From positions 56,137 to 120,136 of the forward strand of contig LLCB01000174.1 in NCBI GenBank assembly GCA_001414345.1: 64,000 nucleotides of DNA. The letters run 5' to 3'. The position numbers were made by a program, and so were the translations under genes. Origin of the DNA: Hymenoscyphus infarciens. Lineage: Eukaryota; Ascomycota; Leotiomycetes; Helotiales; Helotiaceae. Below, one piece after another: positions 25,908 to 37,300 of the stretch (position 1 is its first letter; the number at the start of each line of letters is the position of its first letter). The notes below the pieces were generated by a model. That model worked only from the letters and a program-made list of their open reading frames with translations. It did no database searches and had not been told where the DNA came from.

Positions 25908-26064
25908 AGAAAAGGTTTATAGTAAATTAAGGAATTAGCTTATTAAGTAAGAAGGAGATATATATATATATGCCTTCTCTTATACTAAGTAACCTCTATT
26001 CTACTAATAACACTTTCTATCGCTTTTAACGTCTTATTTAGTATTAAGCTCTTTTTCAACCCTA
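25902..26064 (+). repeat. Split direct repeat A2 of DIRS-like element
   Basis: Internal copy of the left terminal repeat, directly abutting B1. About 72 bp of unshared sequence separates it from B2. Confidence 0.85.
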
Positions 26065-26136
26065 CCCTCGTACCTCTTCATAATACGCTCGCTAAGATTA
26101 GTTAGTACTTTTTTAGCCTCTTAAATAAGTATAATA

Positions 26137-26312
26137 GCTAATAGTACTTACTCTTTTTACCCTTATATTAGTAAGATACTCAGAGAGCCTCCTAATTAGC
26201 CTAAAAAGAAGGCATATAAGAGAGTGTAGAGTGAGATACTAGAAGCTAGCTAGCAAATACAGAAATTCTTAAAATAGCCTCAAATACGTGTATGTGACGA
26301 AAAGCGATAAAT
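26137..26312 (+). repeat. Split direct repeat B2 of DIRS-like element (right end)
   Basis: Right terminal copy; less RIP-mutated than B1 (GTGTATGTGACG here, GTATATATAACG in B1). Normal-composition DNA begins right after it. Confidence 0.85.
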
Positions 26313-26452
26313 TAGATGTTTTATTATTTAGGGTTATTAACCCCCCATTCCGTTGCTTAGATAAGCTTCCTCAAGGATACCAAACCCGTAAGTGGTTACT
26401 TGCATCACTTACCGATCTCGGCATTCTCCTTGGTGGAGCAACTCTTACTCAT

Positions 26453-27121
26453 CTAAGCGATCTCTCCATCATCTTCAAAGGTCTCTTCCGCCCAGTCGAA
26501 CTCCTCCACCTTACCTTCCGCAAGCCAGGTAGCCGCTTCTGTGGAGACAGCAGCAGCACCAGAAATAAGAGGGAACTCAGCTTCCTGGAAGCTGAACTTT
26601 GGCTTTGGAGCACCGCGGCGGGCATTTCGACTTTTTCGGCTCTTCTTGGGAGCGAGATATTCCCACAAACAGGGGCCCTCTCGGAGCCACGCCTGGGAAT
26701 GTGGTTCAATCCCGGAGTTCTGCATGAAGAAAGTGTCCCAAGCAGAACTTTGCCAGTCTTCTTGTGCCGGACCACTCTTGAACCAAGCCTCAGAACCTGG
26801 GTCTGTGGTCTGGAGCATTTGGTGGAGGTGGTCTGCCCACTGTCTGGCCTTGGCCTCGTCTTTCGCCTTTGCTTTGGCCTTAGCTTTTAAAGCTTTGGTC
26901 TTGGGCGTGGGCTTAGGAGTCAGCTTAGGCTCAGTAGCAGTTGAAGTCTGGGTTGGCTCCATAGCAGTAGTAGGAGTGGTGGTCAAAACAGCGAATTGGG
27001 TTGAAGTCATGCTGAAGTTTTGGGGTTTGGGGTTTGCAATGTTGTATGGATGTGGTTTGATGTTATGGGTTGATGTTGTTGTTGTGGTGTTGAGTTGCGG
27101 TTCTGCACGGAGGCTCATCAA
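26453..27121 (-). CDS. Hypothetical Ala/Lys- and Trp-rich protein
   Basis: Intronless frame of 222 residues; initiation could also be at an internal Met about 38 codons in (27007-27009). The N-terminal third is Thr/Pro-rich low complexity. A basic Ala-Lys run (KAKAKAKAKDEAKARQWADHL) follows, and then a segment with regularly spaced tryptophans (EAWFKSG, DWQSSAWDTFF, QAWLREGPCLWEY) and a basic KKSRKSRNARRG patch; the C-terminus is acidic. No signal peptide or membrane segment is seen and I do not recognise the family. It is the first frame after the DIRS-like element, and normal codon composition supports a host gene. Confidence 0.55.
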   Translation of the reverse strand: MMSLRAEPQLNTTTTTSTHNIKPHPYNIANPKPQNFSMTSTQFAVLTTTPTTAMEPTQTSTATEPKLTPKPTPKTKALKAKAKAKAKDEAKARQWADHLHQMLQTTDPGSEAWFKSGPAQEDWQSSAWDTFFMQNSGIEPHSQAWLREGPCLWEYLAPKKSRKSRNARRGAPKPKFSFQEAEFPLISGAAAVSTEAATWLAEGKVEEFDWAEETFEDDGEIA

Positions 27122-28281
27122 CCTCTAGATATAAAAGAGAAATGAAGCTGTTCATTGATTATTCAAATCAAACCACTCGTTGTTTAGGGGTGACTTTGCT
27201 TGTTAAACTCTCGTTTCTTTTTTTTTCAATCAGACAAAAGACGATAATGGTATTGTTGAATAATATTTCCTTTGTGTCGGATGTCCAATAAAGAGGTGCT
27301 GTGCTGTTTCCCCTTCCTTTTAAAGAATTCTTTATATGAATGAATAGGACAAGGGCGGGAAGTTTGGATGGTACGCTAACTCGACTACAGGAGTTCGCTT
27401 AATTGTGGTTGGTTAATATTCACTTAATAATGAGTTCTACACGAGTTACCAGTCACTACACTACATACTATTTCTTCTTTAATTTGGTATACTAGTTTCT
27501 GTTATAATGATAAGTTCTACAGCAAGTCAAGCATCTCGTGAAATCCACCAACACAAATATCTGTTGTCTCAAGCCCGGTCATCCAATTCGGTGATGACAT
27601 ACCCGCTAGGTACCCAGCGGTAGGATTTTAGGAGCGGCGAAGGTGCGAGTACTCAGACCGAAATATGTGCAACAGTCTGTCTCGCTTGATGTCATCCTAG
27701 AGGCAACCTTGCGAAGATTTTCCTCTTTCGGGAAACGGCGACATCGATTGGATGAGTTGCCAATGCAATTTGGGGGTGGGAAGGATATTTTTAGTGCGTT
27801 CAATGTCAAGTAAATACGATCAAAACACCTTCCTAAGGTCGGGTGGAGTCCAGATAGCTGGACTGATCTACCTTGGTGTAAGGGAGCTCGATGGCCAGAA
27901 TCCAACGTTCAGAATAAACGCTACGCCTTTTTCTTGAAGTCTCGTCTAACCCTCGATTTCAATCCTTCCGCCGTCTTTTTGGTTTTGGAATCGGTTCCCC
28001 ACCCGCCCACTATTTGCACTCCACCCGAACTTAGGAACCAGTTTTGGCGGTATGGGGGTTTGCTTCCGGTTTCGTGAACGTAAAGTATGGGGCACTGAAT
28101 AGTACAGCTACTACCAACCGTATATAGAGCTATTGGCCTTGAGTGCGAAATATGGATGAATTGAAAGACTTGAGGCTAATTAGTCATTGAAAGAAACAGA
28201 AATTTTGACCCTATTGCAGAACCCTCTCAGAAATTCGATCTGGCACGAGTGGAAATCTACCTTGCCAACTCGCAAACGCAA
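27122..28281. other. Intergenic between hypothetical gene and epoxide hydrolase
   Basis: Normal composition. Contains the upstream region of the minus-strand hypothetical gene (a TATAAAAG sequence at 27129-27136 could be its TATA element) and the 3' region of the hydrolase. A minus-strand frame at 27606-27905 has no recognisable features. No further gene is supported. Confidence 0.45.
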
Positions 28282-29532
28282 CTAAACCTCACTCAATTGA
28301 CCGTTTCCTTCGATGACCGCTGCAAACTTAGTCAAAAGTTCAAGAAATTCATCTTTCTTTTCCATTGGAATCCAATGACCACATCCAACAAGCTTCTTTA
28401 TAGCAAAGTTACGTAGGTGGATGGGTGAGAGTTGCTCCGCCACTTCTGCGCGAGTAGCAACATCTTCGTCGGAGACAACGACCAGAGTAGGGCTGGTGAT
28501 AGACTTTCTATCTTCGGGAATTTGTGCTTCATCCTCAATATTGAGTCCACGTATGTTTGCCTTGTACCTGAAATTGACTTCATCAATACGAGAAATATGC
28601 CATTTGGAGCGTCAAACATACCAATTGAGTGGCCCAGTGTATCCTCCCTTGGCGAAGATTTCATTGTGATGAGCTGCTTCGGACTCGGATAACCATTCTG
28701 GCAATGGTTTCATGGTGTTTGATGTTACCCAAGCTTTGGCAGCCCCTCGCGGACACAGAGAGGTTTTCCATAGCTCCGGTCTCTGCGGATAGACGAGGGA
28801 TGTGAATGAAGTGTTCTATCGTAATGCGTTAAATGACATTTATGGGTCAATGTAGGATACGATTATACCATACATTCTTTTCGCAAAGTTCAGCAGCTCC
28901 ATCTTCGTCGAAGAAATACCAGTACCCAAAAGCTGGATAGCCAAAAGCCTGCTCTGTCATAGCATTCATAACATCTGAACAGCAATCAATTAGAAAGATT
29001 CATGGCAAGTGGGTGGCATTTTTAAATACCCAGATCGGTTGGGCCTGGCTCCGTGTATGTGGTGGAGGCAAACACAAACCCCGAAACCCTTTCCGGATAG
29101 TAATTGGCAAGACGGGATGAGATACCACAACCCCTTAGAATCCAAAGTCAGCTTTCGTTCAATGAGTCTCGGAAGAAAAGTCCTGAAGTGCCGTACTTAC
29201 CAATCATGGCCCACCGCAATGACAGTCTCCAAAGACTCTTTATCTAGAATTTGCACGACATCGGCACTCATTTTCTTGAGTTTGTATCTTTCCAGATCTG
29301 TTGGTTTATCGGTATCGCCATACCCAAGCAAATCAGGAGCAATGACACCGTATCCCAGATCCGAGAGGGGTTTTATTTGAAAACGCCAGTCGTAGCTGGA
29401 ACTCGGAAATCCATGAAGAAGTAAAAAGGTTGGCTTTGTTGATACAGCCTTGGAGTATATGTAAGCGTACTTAGTACCATCCAAAGTCTCGAGGACTTTC
29501 CCAGTACCGGGGGAGAATTGACTTAATGCCAT
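28282..29532 (-). CDS. Epoxide hydrolase (alpha/beta-hydrolase fold)
   Basis: Five exons on the minus strand, all joining in phase: 29532-29201, 29133-29030, 28974-28874, 28815-28622 and 28567-28282; introns 54-67 bp, GT-AG. The product has 338 residues, typical for soluble epoxide hydrolases. Motifs in order: HGFP oxyanion motif (40-43), GHDWG with nucleophile Asp110, cap-domain tyrosines in the FGYWYFFDED segment, acid Asp279 in VVVSDEDVATR, and catalytic His308 in GCGHWIPMEKKDEF. Such enzymes open epoxides to diols by an aspartyl ester intermediate, in detoxification or secondary metabolism; the substrate cannot be told. No signal peptide is seen, so it is probably cytosolic. The gene looks intact. 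A haloalkane dehalogenase-like activity is a less likely alternative. Confidence 0.92.
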
Positions 29533-30300
29533 CGTTGATATCAGGGAAGTAAAAGTATGAGGGCAATGTGCTGGTAAAGGTCCGAAAGATGTGCAATTGT
29601 TGCCGGTAAGTTGGTTGGTTGTTCACTGAGGTGGAATTTGGCGTGCGGGGTTATGCGCTATCTACCTGTATTACCCAATGAATGCATATAAGATTGTACG
29701 ACCAAGGCTTACTAAATGGAATGATAGGTTGTGGTGTTTCTAAGCGTATAACAATATCTTGAAAAATGGTAGGTATGCCGAACTGGGTGTCAGCCCACTC
29801 GCGGTCGACATCAAAAGTGGCAGTAAATTCCAACTTCAATTACCTAATACTTTGGACAATTAAATCTCGTTGTTCCAAAAGACCTGAGTCAATATTTTAA
29901 ATTGTTCCAAGTGTTTAGAATAATTGCTTTGAATTACCCTAAAAAGCTGGAACCACGAGAGCTAGGTGGGCAGGAAGGTGCAAACCTGATGTATTTACTG
30001 CCACATTTAATGTCCACCGCGAGGCTCAGTCTCGCCTCATCAGTGCAGGAGACCTGCTCTGACTCACTGTTCTTTGATTTGGCATTTTGCATCAAAAAGA
30101 CAACTTTTGTACAAATGCAAGATTGCTCCGTACTGAAAGGGAAATAAACTCTGTTGAAGTGGCTAATATTGGGAACATGAGAAATCCCCGTTATGTTTTG
30201 ATATGTCCCCTCCCTCCGTGCCTGTCGGCCACCTAATTGTTGATACACAGGACCTAACTAGGCCCACCAAATGAACTATATGAAAGCCACCTTTGAATTC
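29533..30300. other. Upstream region of epoxide hydrolase; no supported gene
   Basis: Normal composition to about 30,300, where AT-rich sequence resumes. Short frames on either strand (29651-29839, 29934-30248) show no recognisable features. Confidence 0.45.
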
Positions 30301-31045
30301 ATCATTCGTTTCTTATATTTATTAGATAATTCACTTTATATAATATAATTAGTATAACTTTATAAAACATTTTATGAAATTTATATAAAATTATTTAGCC
30401 GGGATTAATAATTGTCTATATCACGTGTAAGTATAAACTAGTAGTTCTTACTCGCTCTCTAAGTACTAATATTATACTACTAGCTATTATTCTATATAAT
30501 ATATAAGATAAGCTATTATATACCTAGAATAACTACTTAATAGTATTAAAATTAGACTCTATAAATATTAGCTAGTTATATAGCTATAATATTATAATAA
30601 TTTTTTATTCTACTTAGTTAGGTATTCTCGGCGTTATAGGTCTATACGTAAGTATTATCTAGTCTTAAAAATATACTAAAATAGACGAATCTAATACTTT
30701 TTATTAAATTCTTATTAAATAACTATACTTTATTTTCTCTTATAAATATATCTACTAAGTATATTAATATAAAAGGTTAATAACCTCTTTATTAAAAGAC
30801 GAATTAGAAGTAAGTCTTACTTACTTAGAGGACTATAATAGTAGCCTCTTCTCTATTCGTAGATTAGATAGAGTAACTTTATAAGAACGCTATTCTATCT
30901 AGTATACTTTTAACTATATTAGATATAAGACGAATTTAAATATATATATAAGAGAATACTAAGAAGATAATAGAGAAAGCTTTATTTTTTATATATAACT
31001 AGTATTTAGAGTCTAAAATGTCTATATTAGTATAGAGGTGAGTTT
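30301..31045. other. RIP-degraded AT-rich sequence, unassigned
   Basis: No terminal repeats found. A stretch at about 30462-30560 resembles a less mutated segment at about 58205-58335, so it probably includes the remnant of a dispersed repeat. Confidence 0.4.
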
Positions 31046-31050
31046 CTAGC

Positions 31051-31210
31051 TATTATAAGCTAAATATAAAGAGGTTAAGTATAGATAGTATATTATATTC
31101 TAAGAAGATAAAATTAAGAAAGAGAGAAAGAGGTAAGCTCTTTTATATAGAATATATATATAAGCGTAGGTTACGTAACCTAGTAAAGAATATAGTTATA
31201 AACTATTATA
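31051..31210 (-). repeat. LTR of gag-only element (3' LTR on minus strand)
   Basis: 160 bp; differs from the partner by about nine sites, all transitions. Begins TATTATAAGC and ends AACTATTATA on the plus strand. Confidence 0.85.
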
Positions 31211-32290
31211 TTATCTCTCTTCTCTTCTACTCTTCTATTCTCTTAGAGGTTATTACTATTACTTTCTAAAGAAGGATTTAATACCTATCCTCGTCACTAT
31301 CTTCTCTATACTCTAGGCCTATCTAAAACATAGGTGTTTTCTATCTTAGTAGCGCTCTTAGTTTATTAAGAGAGTTAAGATTAACTTATACTATAATATA
31401 TATTATATTTATACGTATTATAGTAGTAGTATTAGAATTAGAGTCGCTCTCTACTATTAGCTAGTAAGAGTAGTTCTTAATCTAATAACCTCTACTACTA
31501 TAACGTATATACTTCTCTTCCTTTACTATTATATCTATTACTATTACTATTATTATTACTACTACTAAACTAGTTTCCTAATATCTAAAGTATTTATATA
31601 AAGTTATTATAAGTTATAGAGATCGTAGCCTAGCTATTAATTCGTTATCTTATCTACTTATTTAACCTACTAACTAGTGTTATAATCTTTATATCGTCTA
31701 GCTATTTATCTATCTCTCTCTTAAATAGAACCTTTTTAAATTATAAGATATATACTATAATATTCGTCTCTTCTTATAAGAGCTTAATTAGGCTCTATCT
31801 AGCCTTCTTCTTCTTATTTAGGTTATTATATATTCTTTATAAATGATTTATAAGGCTTTTTAGGCTCTATTCCTCGTTCTTAGTCCTCTTTTATATAAAA
31901 GGAAGTATTAAAGCTTATACTTTTATAGATAAGAAACTATAAACGTAGAAGAACTAGGCTTCCTCGTTTCTAATCGCGTCTCTATTTATATAGAGTTTCG
32001 CCTTTATTAATATTAACTATACGTTCTAGTCTTTTACTTAGCTAGAGAACTCCTTAATAATAGAGAAGACCTATCTCTTCCTACTACTAAGCTTCTAAAC
32101 CTAAGCTCTTAACTCGTTAACTATTCTAAGTAGCTAGGTCTCTTATTAGTTTAGTATAGCTACTTATTACGTTAGTATTATTAATATACTAGAAGTAGTT
32201 GAAAATTTTTTATATAATTTTCGTTAAATTATAGATCTTCTAGCTCTAGCTATCTTATTCTTTACTTTACGTTAGTCGAATTTTATCTAA

Positions 32291-32450
32291 TATTATAAGC
32301 TAAATATAAAGAGGTTAAGTATAGATAGTATATTATATTCTAAGAAGGTAAAATTAAAGAAGAGAGAAAGAGGTAAGCTCTTTCGTATAGAATATATATA
32401 TAAGCGTAGGTTACGTAATCTAGCAAAGAACATAGTCGTAAACTATTATA
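32291..32450 (-). repeat. LTR of gag-only element (5' LTR on minus strand)
   Basis: 160 bp; keeps several C/G positions lost in the other LTR (for example TTTCGTATAG and TAGTCGTAAAC). Confidence 0.85.
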
Positions 32451-32455
32451 CTAGC

Positions 32456-33281
32456 TAAGTATACTCTACTCTACTATAACGTCTAGAATATCTAACTAAG
32501 TAAGTAGAACTTTAGACTAAAACTAATCTCGTAATTATATAAGTATTATAGCTTAAGGTTTTAGGTTAAATAGTATAATAACTCCGAGCTACGAAGTTTT
32601 ATTATATAAACTATACTCTCTCTATTTATCTAAAATATATAAAAAGTTATAAAATTTATATATATATTCGTTTTACTTTAACTAGTTTATGAAAATATAT
32701 TAAGTCTTGAATTTATTTCAAATACTTCTTATTTTGTAAATTTTCACTAATTTATATTTATTTAAGAGCTCTAGATCTAATAATAGAACCTAGAACTAAT
32801 TATATAGAATTCGATAATAGAAGAAGATAGAATTATTTAAAGAAGAGTAAGAAAGAGATTATTCTTAAAATACTTATAAAGTACTTATAAAGTAGAGCTA
32901 TAAAGAAGGTAATTAATATTATATAAAGGTAGTAGAAGATAGCGTAGTAGTAGAAGCTAGTATTACTACTATTATTTAATAATTAAAGAGATAGGTTCTT
33001 AGCTATTAACTAAGCTAATATTATAAGTATTCTCTTACGCTTTACTTTACGAAAACAGAGAACTAGGACTTATATACGTTATAAACGAAAAAAAGTAATT
33101 ATAATATCTCTACTTCTTCTACTCTTTCTTCGTTCGTTAGTATATAGAGCTTTAGTAGTATCTAAAGCAAATTATATAACTCTAATAATAAAGAAAGAGT
33201 AATATAAAGTTATTTATAAATCTTTTAAATATCTCTACTTATATTATAAGTAATCTATAAAGTAATCTTAAAAAGAAGACT
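32456..33281. other. RIP-degraded AT-rich sequence, unassigned
   Basis: Lies between the gag-only element and the Gypsy element. No terminal repeats or recognisable frame are seen. Confidence 0.4.
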
Positions 33282-33286
33282 ATATT

Positions 33287-33781
33287 TATAATAGCACGAA
33301 ATACATACAACTATAGTAGAGGTATATAAGAGTACGTATAGTAGAATAACGTATATAGATACTAGGCACTAATACAGAAGAAAATAATAACTATCTCTCT
33401 TCTATACTAAACATAAACGTCTATATATAAGAGTTCAGAAGCTTCTAAGTTCTAATAATAATAATAACCGAGCCTTACTTAATATAGCTAATACTAAATA
33501 ATAAGAGCTAAAAAGCTAAATATATAACCTCTGATTCTTTAAAAAGCTAAACATATAACATCTAAACCTTAATCCCTTTTATATATAAATGTCGGATATT
33601 AATACTTTTAGTACTTCGCTCGTATAAGTATTAGTTATTCGTAATCTCGGCCCTAGAGGTATTAGAGGTATTAGCACTACTTAGGGGTATTAGCAGTTTT
33701 ACAAATGCTGATAATTTAGAATAGTACTATTATATAATAATCCAGCTATTATATAATAATCTAGGATAGTATACTATTATA
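33287..33781 (-). repeat. 3' LTR (minus strand) of Gypsy element, 495 bp
   Basis: Direct repeat of 40882-41376, with the same length and termini (TATAATAG...CTATTATA). It keeps more C/G than its partner, for example GCACGAAATACATACAAC near its left end. Confidence 0.92.
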
Positions 33782-34271
33782 TCCCCTCTCTTTTAAAAAG
33801 ACTCGTCCTAAGTCTTTAGTTAGTAATTAATATAGTATTAGGTTGATTAGAGTATTATTTATCTTATTATTATAAAGAATATAACTTGTTTTACTATTAT
33901 AGTATCTAGTAGTCGAGGTAAGGTTAATAGCTAGTAGTATTATTATTTAAAAGCTAATTACTCTTTATTTACTACTATATACTATATAATAATAGGATAT
34001 AAACAGAAGAGAAGCTAATAATTAGCTAGTAGGTAGAAAGTAGTACGCTACTATAGAGTTATTATATTCTTACTATTATTATATATTATAATAGTAATTA
34101 TTAAGTAATAAACAATAATTATAAAGTAATAGCTATTATTATAAGTAGTATATTAGTAGGCGACTTTTCCTTGATTCTAACTTCTCTTCTTCTTTTCTTT
34201 TTATTTAAATAATATAAATAGTAAAAATACCTTCTAATTAAGTATATTCTTATATACTAACTTATCTTTTA

Positions 34272-34306
<35 letters not shown>

Positions 34307-37300
34307 TAAGTTCTTCCCTCTTTAATTAGACCTAATTTAAAGCTAATTTAATATAGTAAAATACCTCTTCTATATCCTTCTAGTACGCTTCTAGCTATCT
34401 ACTAAGTCTGCTACGTTTAGTGCTTTTAAGTAAAATCTTAGAATAGAGATTACGTATACGCTTTTAAGAAGCTAAAGTTAAAGAAGTATAAGTACTATAT
34501 AGAGTAGAATACTATATATATTCTAGTAAGTTTAATCCTAAATATATACTAAATCTATTCTAACTTAGGTAGTTACTATAGTTTATTAGGAAGAAGTTTA
34601 GTAAGCTTTAGAGTAAGAAGGAGAAGAGGGAGGTTAAGAAGACTATAAAGGCCTTAGATAAGATATTAGTTGTTACTAGTATAGAAGTACTAAAGAATAG
34701 TTTAGAGATATAGTTCGCCCTCCTAGAGGAGACTTAAGTACTTTATGCTAAGGTTACTATAAGTACCTCTTACTTATTAGAGTAGTTTTAGTTACTAACA
34801 TTTAACAGTTCTTATACTATACTATAAAGAGTAAGACCTTCGTCTAAACCTAGGTTCAGGTCCTCTTCAAGGCCTATCTAAAGAGTTTATAGACGTCCTC
34901 TCTAAAGCTAGTTATAAGAGGTCGTCGAAGTAAGAAGCGTCTTTATAAAGAGGAGGTAGTAGAGGAAGAGCTAATTTAGACTCCTTACGCTTAGAAGAGT
35001 AAAGAGAAGAATAATAAGTCGAAGAAAGAAGAGGCTATAACCTAGAAAGAGTTAGTAGACTCTGTTTTAATAGTAACTTAGTCTTAGTTCTTTACTTTAT
35101 TAACTTTAAACATTCCTACTAGTTAGTATTTTATCTTAGGTTTTTATTATAAGTTCTTTATTAAGAGTAACTAGAATTAGAGAGTATTAATAGAGTTTTA
35201 TAAATTAACTCTTTTATCTAATTCTTATCTAATTCCTATATATTAAGCTATTTAAAAAGGTGTTAGAGTAGTCTTAGCTCTTCTAGATATTTAGTATAAA
35301 AGTCTCTTAAATAATATAATAAACCCTAAAAATTATCTATATAATACTAAGTAGGATCTAAATTATATCTAACCTATTTTACTTAATACTATAGCTATCT
35401 TTTAAAAAGTCTATTATTAAGTATTTCTTATACTTCTTATTCTTATATACCTTTAATAATATCTAGTAGAGGCTCTAGAGCCTCTTATCCTAGTAAGAGA
35501 GTGTTTAGGTCCTTTAAAAGTATATTAGAGGTAAAAATATTATAAATTAATAATCCTTTTAGAAGTTTTAGCTTATAGAAGTATCTTATATAATCTAGTA
35601 TTTTAAAAGGTCCTATCTACTATTTAATAAGCTTTTAGCTAAGACGATTTATTTTAAGATTCTTAGTAGATAAGTAGACTTTGTCTCTAATATCCTAGTT
35701 AATAGCTCTTTAGTATTAATTTATACTATCCTTTATCCTTTTCTAGGCCTTACTTATATTATCTTTAGCTATTCCCTAAGTAGAGTATATACGTTAAGCT
35801 ACTTTTACTACCTTATTATAGTTAAGACGTTCTTAGAGAATAGACGTCTTTAGTATATTCTAGTCTTATAAAGTCCTTAGGTTAAGTCTAAACTTGAGTT
35901 AATAAGAGGTTATACTAATAGATAAGTATAGAAGTGTTATTTATACTTTATCTATTAGAAGGATTAATTCGCTCTAGTTATCTTAATAGTAGGTTATAAA
36001 GAGCCTTAGTCTCTAATTAATATATTAGTTTATTATCTTCGTCTATCTATCTATTTATTTATAGTAGACGGTATTAAGCTTAAGCTTAATACTAATTATT
36101 TAATAAAATTTAGTCTAAAATAATAATATAAATTAAAGTCTTTAATTAGACGTAATCGATTTAAGGTAGTAACTAAAATAGTAAATCTATTAAATAAAGA
36201 GTTTAGCTAGGCTTTTAGCGTCTATAGTCGAGTAGTAGAGTATTAATACTAAATCCTTTCTAAGTTAGTTAATAAATACTAATATAGTATTAAATCTATG
36301 TTTATCTTTTAAGAATAATTTAAAGTTTATATATAAATGTTATATAGAATAGTTAGGTATAGGTAAGAGGTAAAGAAAGCCTTATTACTTAGTTTATTAA
36401 AGATAGAAGTATTTATAAGCTTAGTAATTCCCTACGTACCTTTTATAGTCTAAAAACATTCTAGCCTAGTAATAGTATTATACTAATAACTAGTATATCT
36501 TTTTTACACTTAGGTAAGTACTAGATACTTAGTCGTAGACTTCTTAGATTAGTTTTATATAGAGTTTAGTATTCCTTTAAACATAAAGTCAATTCTTAAA
36601 GAGGAGTAAATTATCTAGTAAGATAGAGTATCTATCTAGAAGTTTATAACGTTCTTTCTAAAAGGAGTATAGGTTATCTTCTTTTAACTTTTAAATTATA
36701 TTTAAACTTAACTCTAGAATAATATCTATTATATTAAGAGATATAGAATATTCTTATAAAAAGATCTAAGTAAGTTTAGTATTAATTTAAAGGTCTAACT
36801 AATTAAGTCCTAAGAGAGTATACGAGTAGCTATCTAATTTAGCTTAATTATAGGTTTTTAGGTCTTATTTATATTAAGTTAATATATCTGCTTTTTAATT
36901 ACTCTTCTTAGATATAAATTAGATCTAAAAGTTAAAGTCTAATAAAAACTCTATCTATTAGACTTACTTAGCTATAAGTAGCTTAGTTATTATAAAGTAT
37001 TCTAATAATCTATAGTCTAAATATATATTAATACACTTCTAATATAATATAAGTTTAAAGTGCTATTTCTTAAAAGCTTCTATAATAGTAGATAGTTCTT
37101 TATTATAGATCTTCTAATTCGATTTATAGCTAACTAAGACGTGTGAGTAGAACCTAATAGAGTACTAAAGGCTATTATGTTATTATAAGAATATACTAGC
37201 TATTACTTCTTCTAAGGAGTCTATTTCTATCTTTATATTATAATTAAGGTTAAAGTAGTATAAGGTTTATATAATAAGTAGCCTAGTCCTTAGCGCTTTA

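Larger units (their letters stand above)
20941..26312 (+). mobile_element. DIRS-type tyrosine-recombinase retrotransposon with split direct repeats, RIP-degraded
   Basis: A 5.37-kb element arranged A1-ORFs-B1-A2-B2, the split-direct-repeat layout of PAT/Ngaro-like DIRS elements. A1 (20941-21103) recurs as A2 (25902-26064); B1 (about 25732-25907) recurs as B2 (about 26137-26312). The hexamer ATAAAT stands at the left end, the B1/A2 junction and the right end, as expected of a recombination site; no target duplication is expected or seen. The plus strand translates, through many TAA/TAG stops, to a gag-like start (ATG 21135), reverse transcriptase (YYLDDE, 23544-23561), RNase H traces (DNTT near 24285; DTLSR near 24435) and a tyrosine recombinase: LLLRR near 24825, HSLRR (25382-25396) and RYF with the presumed nucleophile Tyr at 25484-25486. 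No integrase or protease is evident. Confidence 0.87.
31051..32450 (-). mobile_element. Gag-only miniature LTR retrotransposon (TR-GAG-like), 1,400 bp
   Basis: Bounded by 160-bp direct LTRs (31051-31210, 32291-32450) and a perfect CTAGC target duplication (31046-31050, 32451-32455). On the minus strand the interior (about 32110-31560) translates, with TAA/TAG stops, to a Gypsy-type Gag: an AKLYINRDAIRNEEA segment, a Tyr/Ser-rich helix, KKKKAR, FKKVLF, TLVSRLNK, then an Asn/Ser run. About 350 bp separate this from the 3' LTR, too little for protease, reverse transcriptase or integrase. A purine-rich tract (GAAGAGAAGAGAGA) precedes the minus-strand 3' LTR. The structure matches the non-autonomous TR-GAG class known from plants. 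Movement would need pol supplied in trans. RIP has destroyed the frame here. Confidence 0.82.

Noticed and set aside
20941..26064. Ordinary LTR retrotransposon with ~160-bp LTRs (A1 and A2)
   Set aside because: It leaves B1/B2 unexplained, lacks a target duplication, and the 3' part reads as a tyrosine recombinase (HSLRR) rather than an integrase.
27606..27937. Overlapping open frames on both strands (about 60-100 residues)
   Set aside because: Neither shows a known motif or splice-consistent continuation.
29934..30248. Minus-strand 104-residue frame upstream of the epoxide hydrolase
   Set aside because: No recognisable features and an overlapping frame on the opposite strand; probably promoter DNA.
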